10,848 nucleotides of DNA, from positions 1 through 10,848 of the forward strand of contig NZ_CALJPC010000090.1 in assembly GCF_937981295.1 (NCBI RefSeq), given 5' to 3'. This DNA comes from an uncultured Campylobacter sp. (GTDB taxonomy: Bacteria > Campylobacterota > Campylobacteria > Campylobacterales > Campylobacteraceae). The notes under the pieces were generated by a model that saw nothing but the letters and a program-made list of their open reading frames with translations, had not been told where the DNA came from and made no database searches. Below are positions 1 to 5,694 of the stretch, one piece after another; within the stretch, counting starts at the first letter, position 1, and the number at the start of each line of letters is the position of its first letter. The translations under genes were made by a program, and so were the position numbers.

Positions 1-478
1 TATATCCTGCGCTTTCTTTTGGATAGATTTTGCGGAGATATGCGACGTTGTCCGCAGTCTGCTGCGCCTTGGCTGCGGCGTCTGCCTCCTCTTTGGCTCG
101 CTTTCGACCTTGTTCGGTGAGCTCTGCGTTAAGCCTAGCCACAGAAAGGCCGTAGTCTCTGTTGTCCTTAAAGATGGTGTGATCGAGCTTCGCCCTATCC
201 AGTCCATAATCCCTATCATCTTTAAGGATAGTGTGATCGAGCTTCTTTTTATCCAGCCCGTAATCCCGATCATCCTTAAATTTTAGGTAGTCAAACTTAT
301 CCGCCTCCATCTTTTCCGCTCGCGCTTGACGCGCAAGGTCTGAATCGAACTTTTCTCTGGCTCGTCCTAGCTCGCCGAGCTTTACGAGGCTATCGCCGAT
401 CGCGGCGACCCCCTGCCCCAGAGCCGCGCCGCGATTTATACTCGGCTCGCGCAGATATCTGATGTCGAAATATGCCAT
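1..478 (-). CDS. Helical protein with 18-residue repeats, N-terminal part (3' end outside window)
   Basis: An ATG at 478 with a strong site (ATAAGGAGAGCAAA) opens a frame that runs without a stop to the window edge; 159 whole codons are visible. It begins MAYFDIRYLREPSINRGAAL, then a Gly-containing helix (GQGVAAIGDSLVKLGELGRA). From residue 43 to about 132 an 18-residue period recurs five times, with K/R-F/L-D/N at 43, 61, 79, 97 and 115 and an arginine at 53, 71, 89, 107 and 125. The middle three copies share KDDRDYGLD or close variants. The region is very charged and helical, with no signal peptide. Eighteen residues equal five helical turns, so one face would repeat exactly. I do not recognise the family. 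By position it may be an internal virion or ejection protein, which is inference. Confidence 0.75.
   Translation of the reverse strand, partial: MAYFDIRYLREPSINRGAALGQGVAAIGDSLVKLGELGRAREKFDSDLARQARAEKMEADKFDYLKFKDDRDYGLDKKKLDHTILKDDRDYGLDRAKLDHTIFKDNRDYGLSVARLNAELTEQGRKRAKEEADAAAKAQQTADNVAYLRKIYPKESAGY
83..352 (-). repeat. 54-base in-frame repeats, three clear and two degenerate copies
   Basis: The clear copies are 239-292, 185-238 and 131-184 (18 codons each), all encoding the RDYGL core. Flanking segments keep the same 18-codon register with fewer shared residues, giving five periods across 83-352. The core is coded differently each time (Arg by CGG, AGG, AGA; Gly by GGG, GGA, GGC), so the protein repeat is conserved while the DNA has drifted. 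Confidence 0.85.
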
Positions 479-499
479 TTTGCTCTCCTTATGCCTTGC

Positions 500-517
500 G
501 GGCGGGCTCATCCGCCC
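500..517 (-). promoter_or_regulatory. Hairpin before the repeat-protein gene
   Basis: On the transcript strand GGGCGG pairs with CCGCCC around an ATGAGC loop. It lies between the TAG stop at 534-536 and the AAGGAGA binding site of the next gene, ending 21 bases before its ATG. No U-run follows. It is 15/20 identical to the post-capsid hairpin at 7545-7564, with a compensatory A-T to G-C change in the stem. Confidence 0.6.
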
Positions 518-533
518 CTATAAATTTCTAGCC

Positions 534-776
534 CTAGATGGTGGATGCGGACGGCGTCGCGTTCCACAGCGAGGCGTCCCAAGCGCTATTTAGCGCCGCT
601 TGCGCCTGCTTCTTTCTCGCCCTCTCCTCGCGAAGAAGATCCGCATTGAGATTGTATGTCCGCTCCGCGGCCTTGGCCTGCTGCCTTGCGGCGTAGGCGT
701 TACCGATGCCGCCCGCCAACGCGCCCAGCCCGGTCAATACGTCGCTACCTTTGACGTTTTTCAGCCAGTCCCACAT
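534..776 (-). CDS. Small 80-residue protein, Gly-rich helix plus charged helix
   Basis: I cannot name a family. The product starts MWDWLKNVKGSDVLTGLGAL and has a Gly/Ala-rich hydrophobic stretch at residues 14 to 30, where small residues recur three to four positions apart. A strongly charged, Gln/Ala-rich helix follows (RQQAKAAERTYNLNADLLRE, 31-50, then ERARKKQAQAALNSAW). The end is Ser/Thr-rich. The pattern of a glycine-rich segment followed by an AAR-QQAK-type helix recalls small internal or ejection proteins of short-tailed phages, but that is a weak resemblance. The binding site AAAGGATAGAA precedes the ATG. A hairpin lies between its TAG stop and the next gene. Its neighbours on both sides are large helical proteins that could form a virion assembly with it. 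Confidence 0.7.
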   Translation of the reverse strand: MWDWLKNVKGSDVLTGLGALAGGIGNAYAARQQAKAAERTYNLNADLLREERARKKQAQAALNSAWDASLWNATPSASTI

Positions 777-839
777 TTTCTATCCTTTCATACTGAATTT
801 CTATCGATCTTAGCCCCAAAAATCCTCATTTTTATAAAC

Positions 840-853
840 TTCGGCGCGCCGAA
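840..853 (-). promoter_or_regulatory. 14-base perfect palindrome right after the 526-residue gene
   Basis: TTCGGCGCGCCGAA lies one base after the TAA stop (857-855) and reads the same on both strands. As RNA it could form a short hairpin with little loop, or two transcripts or protein subunits could use the symmetry. GTTTATAAAAATG follows on the transcript strand, so there is no clear U-run and I do not call an intrinsic terminator. The remainder of the gap to 777 is A/T-rich and carries only the AAAGGAT binding site of the next gene; a TAAGAT box after TTTTT there is too weak to call a promoter. Confidence 0.55.
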
Positions 854-854
854 T

Positions 855-2435
855 TTATAGGTAGATTATGGGGTATAGCTCGCTTTTGCCGCCTTTTTTG
901 CGGCGGCGTTTGGTTTCATAATTTGCAATCCTATTCATTAAAAAATTTTCTTGCTCGTATGCGGCAATCATAAATCTATTCTTCTCTGCGGAAATCTCCA
1001 TAGCCGCTTTCTCTGCAAGTCTTTGTGTTTGCGACGAACTAGAAAAAACAATTAGATGCTCATAAAAAGTTACAAGAGCATCTATTGCAAGACCCACTTC
1101 GTCGGCGTCAAGATCTATGAGCCGAAGAACCGGGCGGATCTCTTTCCACGGCGTTATCTCCCAATACATATTAAAATCGAGGGAATTTTGCGCGGCGAGT
1201 TGTAATTCGTCATCCGTAGAATTATCAAACTGTTCAAGCGGAGGGCTAGCGAACTTTTTTTTCTCCGGTATCTCCCCCGCAAGAGTGCTAGTGGCTATGC
1301 TTTTGCCGCTCGGAGCCCTCCAGAGATCGGTTTTTGTTTGATAGGTATATCCGCCGTAGGTTAGCGGCTTTTGCGCTAGAGCCGCAGCGGCAAAGCCCGC
1401 GGCCATTCCGCCGAGCGAAACCGCAGAGGCAAGCGCCGCGGACGAGCGAGCCTGCAAAGAGCTGAGCGCATACCCAAAGCCCAGAGTCGCGAGTGCCAAA
1501 CCAAAAGCCGCTCCGCCTACGTAGCCGATACTTTCGCCCCGGGCGTTAAATTGCGCACCGCTGAAAAGCGAATACACTCCCGTGCTTGAGTTGTAAGTTC
1601 CGACCGGTCTTAAATTTGAATCCACGAGCTCGGTGGTGTTGCTAAAGAGCGAATCCAGCCATTCGCTAAAGCTTAGGGGCTTTGAATATACGTTCAGCCC
1701 CGCGCCGCCCGTTTTTAAATTTGCCAGTCTCTCTCCGCCGAAGCCGAAGCTTAAATCCTTGCCCGTGGCGACCTCGTAGATCTCCGTAAATAGCTCTTTG
1801 ATTAAAAAGCTAGCGCCGAAGCCGCCAATATTTGAGGCTATCGTGCCGCCTCTTGAGATCAGCTTGCCGGCATAATCGGCGATAGCGCCTATCGTATCTT
1901 GAAACACCGCGTCCACGAGCGCGTCCGAGCTAAATTTCCAATCGATCAGCGATTCGGCGAAATAGCGCCCCGTAGCGCCGCCGTAATACTGCCCGATCTC
2001 GCCTGCGATTCTTCGCAGATTCTCGCTTTCGATCTCGCGCACGCCCGTGCCGCCGCCGCCCGAGGGGGCGGACGAAGAAAAGGGGCTTTGCGGGATTTGT
2101 AATAGTCCGAATCCCAGCTGTAGCTTTCGCACCGCCTGTTTGATATTTTCATACGCCGCGCTGCCGTGCCCGCCTATATTTAGCTCGCTCGAAATCGGAC
2201 TTAGCGCGAATGCTGCGAAGTCCTCATTCAGCGATAGTATCGTATCGCTAAGGCTTACCGAGCCGTTCTCTAGAAAAAGCCCCTCAAGATTCGGCGAGGG
2301 CTTCGTGCCTGCGATATATCCCGCGCTGCCTGCGTAGAATATGTCGAAGTTCTGCCCCGCAAGAGGATTTATGGGGTTGAAGTCGTCGCGAGAGGCGATG
2401 TCTAGGCTATCGTTTACGGCGATGAGAGTTCTCAT
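855..2435 (-). CDS. Unrecognised 526-residue protein with Gly/Ala-rich helical hairpin
   Basis: The largest complete gene here; I cannot assign a family. Visible parts, in order: residues 1 to 115, a mixed domain with repeated short strands (DIFYAGSAGYIAGT, EGLFLENGSVSLSDTIL); a disordered linker at 118-132 with GGGG; a helical region at 135-225 (NLRRIAGEIGQYYGGATGRY, FLIKELFTEIYEVATGK); a beta-like section at 226-300; and two hydrophobic, Gly/Ala-rich helices at 302-324 and 332-354 separated by a short Arg-containing turn. A YGGYTYQTKTDLWRAP section follows, then a helical C-terminus at 430-508 ending in a basic KRRRKKGGK stretch. The central hairpin could insert into a membrane or pack in a channel, as expected for a DNA-ejection protein. 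That role is inference from composition and neighbours. Its start overlaps the previous stop (ATGA), with only a weak binding site. Confidence 0.75.
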   Translation of the reverse strand: MRTLIAVNDSLDIASRDDFNPINPLAGQNFDIFYAGSAGYIAGTKPSPNLEGLFLENGSVSLSDTILSLNEDFAAFALSPISSELNIGGHGSAAYENIKQAVRKLQLGFGLLQIPQSPFSSSAPSGGGGTGVREIESENLRRIAGEIGQYYGGATGRYFAESLIDWKFSSDALVDAVFQDTIGAIADYAGKLISRGGTIASNIGGFGASFLIKELFTEIYEVATGKDLSFGFGGERLANLKTGGAGLNVYSKPLSFSEWLDSLFSNTTELVDSNLRPVGTYNSSTGVYSLFSGAQFNARGESIGYVGGAAFGLALATLGFGYALSSLQARSSAALASAVSLGGMAAGFAAAALAQKPLTYGGYTYQTKTDLWRAPSGKSIATSTLAGEIPEKKKFASPPLEQFDNSTDDELQLAAQNSLDFNMYWEITPWKEIRPVLRLIDLDADEVGLAIDALVTFYEHLIVFSSSSQTQRLAEKAAMEISAEKNRFMIAAYEQENFLMNRIANYETKRRRKKGGKSELYPIIYL

Positions 2436-3061
2436 TTTTTGATCTCGAAGTTCCCCGGCATGATGTTTGTCAGCTCATCTTTTAGCAGAGTGGCGATGAT
2501 GTTAAAAAGCACCTTGTTCATATCCGAAGGCACCGTCAAGCCGCCGTTGAGCGTGTTTTGCAGAAAGTCGCCGATCACGCTGCCGCCTTTGATTAGACGG
2601 TTGTCCTTAACCTGCCTATTTATCGCTTCCTGCTGTGCCTTGGCAAGGGCTAGATCGCCCTTTGTCTTGTCGATTTGAGCGGCGAGCATATCTTTTTGAA
2701 GTTTGAGCTGCTCTATCTCAAGCGGCATTCGCTGCCTTTGCAGATCGATCTTTAACTGCTCGGTTTCTATCTGCTTGCCGAGCAAGTTCGTTTGAGCTTC
2801 GAGCTGCTGTTTTCGCAAAGGCAACTCCTCGCTTTCGCTAAGAAGTCGCAGGGCGATCTCTTGGCTGCTCGTCGTTACGCTCTGCGTCATTGAAACGAGA
2901 GTGCTGCAAAGCATCTCAAATTTTTTGTCGTTCGCAAGACCGTATTTCTCAAAATACTCATCGATCTTGGCGGTAAATTTTTGATACGGCGTATCAGCCG
3001 CCATAGTATCGCCGAGCACGCGCCTATAAATTTCGCTATACGCTTCTTTGAAATCAGCCAT
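2432..3061 (-). CDS. Coiled-coil protein, probable virion or ejection component
   Basis: I do not recognise this 209-residue protein. Residues 1 to 62 are helical (MADFKEAYSEIYRRVLGDTM and on, with Cys52). Residues 65 to 155 form a nearly unbroken coiled coil, rich in Leu, Gln, Lys and Glu (for example PLRKQQLEAQTNLLGKQIET and LQRQRMPLEIEQLKLQKDML). Residues 157 to 209 form a distinct C-terminal domain with Gly-rich turns (IKGGSVIGDFLQNTLNGGL) and a helix VLFNIIATLLKDEL. No signal peptide is seen. It follows the lysozyme with an eight-base overlap and is itself followed by the 526-residue protein with ATGA. In short-tailed phages, long helical proteins in such positions are often internal virion or ejection proteins; that role is inference. 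Confidence 0.75.
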   Translation of the reverse strand: MADFKEAYSEIYRRVLGDTMAADTPYQKFTAKIDEYFEKYGLANDKKFEMLCSTLVSMTQSVTTSSQEIALRLLSESEELPLRKQQLEAQTNLLGKQIETEQLKIDLQRQRMPLEIEQLKLQKDMLAAQIDKTKGDLALAKAQQEAINRQVKDNRLIKGGSVIGDFLQNTLNGGLTVPSDMNKVLFNIIATLLKDELTNIMPGNFEIKK

Positions 3062-3494
3062 CTCGCAGCCCCCTTATGTAGTCCTCGACCCGTCGCGGGG
3101 TCTGGCGATACAGCAGGCTTGCGCGTAGGTTCCTAGCCGCCTGCGCGTAGTCTCCAGCTTCGATGCAGCCCAGAGTATGACGGAAGCCTAAGAGTCCCGC
3201 AAGCCCTAGCTGATACGCCATTTCTACTAGGGTATCCTGCACGTTTTGCGGTTTGTCCGTAAGCCACGGCAGGCACTGAAAAACCCGTTTTTGAAGCTTC
3301 GCAACTTTCAAATTTAAAATTTTTTCCGCTACCTCTTTACTCATAGGTTCCGCCTTGCCGTTATTTAGCGCTAGCTCATCAGGGCTTAGCGCCGAGACCA
3401 AAAAGCCGTATCCCACGGTGGGTTTGCCTACGCTGTCTTTGTATATCTCTCTGCGATAGCCCTCGTGAGTTTTGATATTTTCGATGAGGCTCAT
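3054..3494 (-). CDS. Endolysin, T4-type lysozyme (GH24)
   Basis: The enzyme cuts the beta-1,4 bond between N-acetylmuramic acid and N-acetylglucosamine in peptidoglycan. The catalytic triad of T4 lysozyme is exact in residue and spacing: Glu11 in HEG, Asp20 in YKDSVGKP, and Thr26 in PTVGYG. Later landmarks include NVQDTLVEMAYQLGLAGLLG (84-103) and the family's C-terminal QTPRRVEDYIRGLRDG (131-146). At 146 residues it is slightly shorter than T4 lysozyme. There is no signal peptide or N-terminal anchor, so release should depend on the holin encoded just upstream. The start overlaps the DUF5675 stop by ATGA, and its end overlaps the next gene by eight bases. Confidence 0.96.
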   Translation of the reverse strand: MSLIENIKTHEGYRREIYKDSVGKPTVGYGFLVSALSPDELALNNGKAEPMSKEVAEKILNLKVAKLQKRVFQCLPWLTDKPQNVQDTLVEMAYQLGLAGLLGFRHTLGCIEAGDYAQAARNLRASLLYRQTPRRVEDYIRGLRDG

Positions 3495-3910
3495 ATCCCC
3501 TCCTCGTTTGTGATCTCTATGAATTCTATGTGTTTACCTATGCAAATTTTGAAAAACGAATTATATGTCCGAACGGAGTTCGTAACTCCCGCGGCGCTGT
3601 ATCCGTCGCCCACTAGGACGCATCCCGCCGTATCTTGCGGGTAGTTGCCCGTATGGATCAGGATGTAGCGGGACTTCGGCACCAGCTCATTGTATAGAAG
3701 CGGACACATTCGCTTCTGGCTCGGGCTATTGTGCCACTGCATTTTATAGCGCCCCGCCGGAATCCGTCTATCCTTGCCCCGCTCGACGGTATCGCCGCCT
3801 GCCGGCTCTAGGGTGAAGCATTCAAAAAGCCTTTTTCCGTCGTCCGTGATCGTGAGTTTCCCGATCGTGCCGTCGGGGATATTTTTAAATCTATTTATCT
3901 TGATCTTCAT
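3491..3910 (-). CDS. DUF5675 family protein in the lysis module
   Basis: From the ATG at 3910 the protein has 139 residues. It shows the DUF5675 pattern: a beta-rich N-terminus (MKIKINRFKNIPDGTIGKLT), ECFTLEP at 30-36, RRIPAGRYKMQWHNSP at 48-63, and the signature YILIHTGNYPQDTAGCVLVG at 82-101, followed by NSVRTYNSFF. The arrangement of a histidine (His86) and a Gly-Cys (96-97) after a short glycine-rich loop recalls L,D-transpeptidase-type active sites, but with a shorter spacing, so any enzyme activity is inference. DUF5675 proteins occur in phages and in bacterial genomes; I know no proven function. Here the gene lies between holin and lysozyme, overlapping the first by 20 bases and the second by ATGA, which suggests a part in cell-wall degradation or its timing. 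Confidence 0.85.
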   Translation of the reverse strand: MKIKINRFKNIPDGTIGKLTITDDGKRLFECFTLEPAGGDTVERGKDRRIPAGRYKMQWHNSPSQKRMCPLLYNELVPKSRYILIHTGNYPQDTAGCVLVGDGYSAAGVTNSVRTYNSFFKICIGKHIEFIEITNEEGI

Positions 3911-4247
3911 AATTTGTCCTTTCAAAATCCGTATCTTTTAAATTTTTAATCTTCTTTGACAAAAAGCTGTTTATTTTCGCTCTGACCCAGTCGGCGCCGA
4001 ACCAAGCCACCGCACCGCTGAGGGCTATGCAGGTTTTAGGGCTACCCGGCATAAACTCGCTCAGCACCGCGTAGCTCACAAATGCAAACAGCATTGATGA
4101 GCCCACTGCCACGAGCCACGATATGACCTTTTGTCCGCCCGATCCTCGCAGCTTCATATTGCCGCTACCGATCCCCAGCATCGAGCCCAAAAAGCTTATG
4201 ATCCCTACAAGTATGTAGTTCCACACTTCTTTATCGATCCCCCACAT
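3891..4247 (-). CDS. Holin candidate, three membrane spans
   Basis: The holin opens the inner membrane at a set time so that the signal-less lysozyme can reach the cell wall. This 118-residue protein has three hydrophobic segments, at about residues 9-27, 41-63 and 71-88 (the last around ALSGAVAWFGADWVRA), and a charged C-terminus rich in Lys then Asp/Glu (90-118). This is class I holin topology. The layout, with a Gly-rich first span, a basic loop MKLRGSGGQK and a last span with AWFGADW, reminds me of the LydA/holin_3_3 type family, but this is recall. A good site (GAAGGAGTGCGCGA) precedes the ATG inside the end of the lipoprotein gene. Neighbours are spanins on one side and DUF5675 and lysozyme on the other. 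Confidence 0.75.
   Translation of the reverse strand: MWGIDKEVWNYILVGIISFLGSMLGIGSGNMKLRGSGGQKVISWLVAVGSSMLFAFVSYAVLSEFMPGSPKTCIALSGAVAWFGADWVRAKINSFLSKKIKNLKDTDFERTNYEDQDK
3917..3922 (-). promoter_or_regulatory. Ribosome binding site fixing the DUF5675 start
   Basis: AAAGGA lies six bases before the ATG at 3910. The alternative in-frame start five codons upstream (3925) is a TTG, and this binding site would fall inside it, so 3910 is preferred. Confidence 0.75.
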
Positions 4248-4584
4248 TCGCGCACTCCTTCAGGAGCGCTTCGCAGGTTTGATAGTATTTTGCCAGCTCG
4301 ACCGCGCTTTGCATATTGCTTGAATCAAATTTAGGCTTTGCAGGGAGGCTTACTTTGCACTTTATCGGAATGAAAACGTCTTTATATTCCGTTCTTGTTA
4401 TCGGCGCCTGTTTTGCGCACCCGCTAAGAGATACGCACAGCGCCAGCCCTATCAGAAAGAGAAAAAATCTGATGATATACTCTCGCTTATGCTTAGCCAG
4501 CTCTTTTTGGTAGTTTTTGTCGAGCAAAAACGTCTTGCGCAGAGGCTTTGAATACTGCGGCATATATAGCTGTCCTGTTTTCAT
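4231..4584 (-). CDS. Rz1-like outer-membrane lipoprotein spanin (o-spanin)
   Basis: The 117-residue product has a hydrophobic signal segment (residues 37-53) ending in a lipobox, LSGC, with the lipidated cysteine at residue 56. The periplasmic part begins AKQAPITRTEYKDVFIPIKC and continues with a proline-containing LPAKPKF stretch, typical of Rz1-type partners. Unlike lambda Rz1 it is not nested in the Rz frame but follows it with an ATGA overlap. The n-region before the signal core is unusually long, about 36 residues. ATG 4584 has a usable site (AGGGAGA), but the ATG at 4563 (residue 8) also has a good AGGA nine bases upstream, so the exact start is uncertain; neither shortens the n-region much. 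It overlaps the holin gene by 17 bases. Confidence 0.85.
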   Translation of the reverse strand: MKTGQLYMPQYSKPLRKTFLLDKNYQKELAKHKREYIIRFFLFLIGLALCVSLSGCAKQAPITRTEYKDVFIPIKCKVSLPAKPKFDSSNMQSAVELAKYYQTCEALLKECANVGDR

Positions 4585-4940
4585 CTGCCCATCTCCCTGA
4601 ATATTTCCTCATAGAATTTCAGCTTCTTTTCGCATTTTGCGTCCCTTATCGGCACATTTATCGGCTTGTATCTAGTTTCTATCTCTTTTTTGATGATAGG
4701 ACCGGCGTTTTTGAGCTTTTCGTTTTGCAGAGCGATCTCTTCAAATTTGGCGTTTTGCAGATCGATCTTTGCGTTGCAGGCTTGCAAATTTGAGGAGCTG
4801 ATGAGCTCTTGGGTTTTGGCAAATACTAAGTCTTTATTTAGCTGCTCGATCTTGCCCTTTAGGCTGTGGTTCCACCCCGCCAGAGCAAGGCAGGCAAGAA
4901 GAAGCGCTGCGATAATTCCGAGATAAATTTTTAAGTTCAT
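4581..4940 (-). CDS. Rz-like inner-membrane spanin (i-spanin)
   Basis: The protein joins with an outer-membrane lipoprotein to span the periplasm and fuse the two membranes at the last step of lysis. All signs of an i-spanin are present in 119 residues: a short N-terminus, a membrane anchor at residues 4 to 22 (KIYLGIIAALLLACLALAGW), and a periplasmic coiled coil at about 26 to 78 (KGKIEQLNKDLVFAKTQELI and following). A conserved-looking C-terminus carries Cys103 (RDAKCEKKLKFYEEIFREMG). Cys55 lies in the coiled coil, and either cysteine could form intermolecular disulfides as in known Rz dimers. The gene overlaps its neighbours by four bases on both sides and is followed directly by the lipoprotein gene, supporting a two-component spanin. 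Sequence similarity is by pattern only. Confidence 0.82.
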   Translation of the reverse strand: MNLKIYLGIIAALLLACLALAGWNHSLKGKIEQLNKDLVFAKTQELISSSNLQACNAKIDLQNAKFEEIALQNEKLKNAGPIIKKEIETRYKPINVPIRDAKCEKKLKFYEEIFREMGR

Positions 4941-5197
4941 AGTCTCTCCTTCGGTCTTGTCTTCACGACGTCGGCGAATTCATCGCTACCTAGATACCAG
5001 AAAGGCTTTGAGCCGTCCTCGTAGCGAAACTTCGCAAAGTCGTCGGGGTGAGTCGCAAGGTGTGCGAACACCCGAAGGATATTCATCATATTGGAGCGGT
5101 CCCATTGGTCGCACTTTCTAGCACGCAAGAAGATCACTATCGGACAAGCCAAAATCCCGAGGATAAATGCCGAGAGAAAAATCAAAAGGTAACTCAT
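4937..5197 (-). CDS. Small one-span membrane protein at head of lysis module
   Basis: This 86-residue protein has one clear membrane segment at residues 3 to 24 (LLIFLSAFILGILACPIVIF), followed by a basic RARK and a soluble tail with WDRSNMMNILRVF (32-44) and KPFWYLGSDEF (64-74). By the positive-inside rule the tail should be cytoplasmic. I recall similar small proteins in Campylobacter prophages but know no function. It sits in the overlap chain directly upstream of the spanin genes (ATGA with the preceding gene and ATGA with the next), so a lysis-related or membrane-timing role, such as an antiholin, is possible but unproven. One span and an extended soluble tail make it an unlikely main holin next to the three-span candidate at 3891-4247. 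Confidence 0.75.
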   Translation of the reverse strand: MSYLLIFLSAFILGILACPIVIFLRARKCDQWDRSNMMNILRVFAHLATHPDDFAKFRYEDGSKPFWYLGSDEFADVVKTRPKERL

Positions 5198-5685
5198 AGC
5201 GCCACCTCGATCGTATCCGTAAACACTATGGCGTCAATCTCTTTTTTGCTTTTGGCTTTTGAAATTTTGAGTTCATACTGCCATTTTAGGGTGTGGAGTT
5301 TTTGACCTCCGAGCTGAATAGCCTTTTTTATGCGCTTTAGCTCCTCTTGTCCGTTTATTTTTTTCATCGTATTGTCATACATACGAAACGCCCTTATTTC
5401 GAGGCTGTCGAATATATCGATCATCGCCTCGACGTTGAGGAGATATCGATATCCACCGTTGATGACGCCGAAGTCTTTGAGGCTGATCTTGCAACTATCA
5501 CCCATTGAATGGGTCCATCTTGCAAGCTCTGCCGTCTTTGCTTCGCGTAGCTGTTCGATCGAGGGCTCGCGCATCTTTTGCGCCTGTGCTTCTGAAATTT
5601 CAGTTAGCCCTTTTGCGATCTGCTCCGCACTTACGTCATCATCGTAAGCGTAGATTTGATTTTGTGAATTTTTGTAGTATTTCAT
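5194..5685 (-). CDS. Tail fibre assembly-like protein (DUF4376-like)
   Basis: The 163-residue protein begins MKYYKNSQNQIYAYDDD and continues with a short AEQIAKGLTEISEAQA helix, the typical opening of fibre-assembly and DUF4376 proteins that describe a residue chain, a Y/W strand and a helix. Residues 70 to 92 (KDFGVINGGYRYLLNVEAMI) and the closing stretch with TLKWQYELKISKAKSKKEID followed by AIVF fit the DUF4376 C-terminal pattern of helices ending in an I-x-x-A-x-x-x-x-E-I-x-A-I motif. Known relatives lie next to fibre genes and are thought to be chaperones that help fibres fold or trimerise. The binding site AAGGATAAACG precedes the ATG. The stop overlaps the next gene by ATGA. The family is recognised by pattern, and the chaperone role is inference. 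Confidence 0.6.
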   Translation of the reverse strand: MKYYKNSQNQIYAYDDDVSAEQIAKGLTEISEAQAQKMREPSIEQLREAKTAELARWTHSMGDSCKISLKDFGVINGGYRYLLNVEAMIDIFDSLEIRAFRMYDNTMKKINGQEELKRIKKAIQLGGQKLHTLKWQYELKISKAKSKKEIDAIVFTDTIEVAL

Positions 5686-5694
5686 CGTTTATCC

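Noticed and set aside
131..292. 54-base repeats as a CRISPR array
   Set aside because: The copies are contiguous with no spacers, differ mostly at third codon positions and encode a regular protein repeat in frame.
1255..1262. Run of eight A on the transcript strand in the 526-residue gene as a slippery or phase-variable site
   Set aside because: It encodes an ordinary Glu-Lys-Lys-Lys-Phe stretch, no alternative product follows a shift, and no stimulatory structure is evident.
1946..2152. 68-codon minus-strand frame inside the 526-residue gene
   Set aside because: Low-complexity Arg/Ala product in an alternative frame, explained by the GC-rich linker region of the main gene.
3923..3925. TTG as the DUF5675 start
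   Set aside because: The ATG at 3910 is preceded by AAAGGA at six bases, and the TTG has no comparable site.
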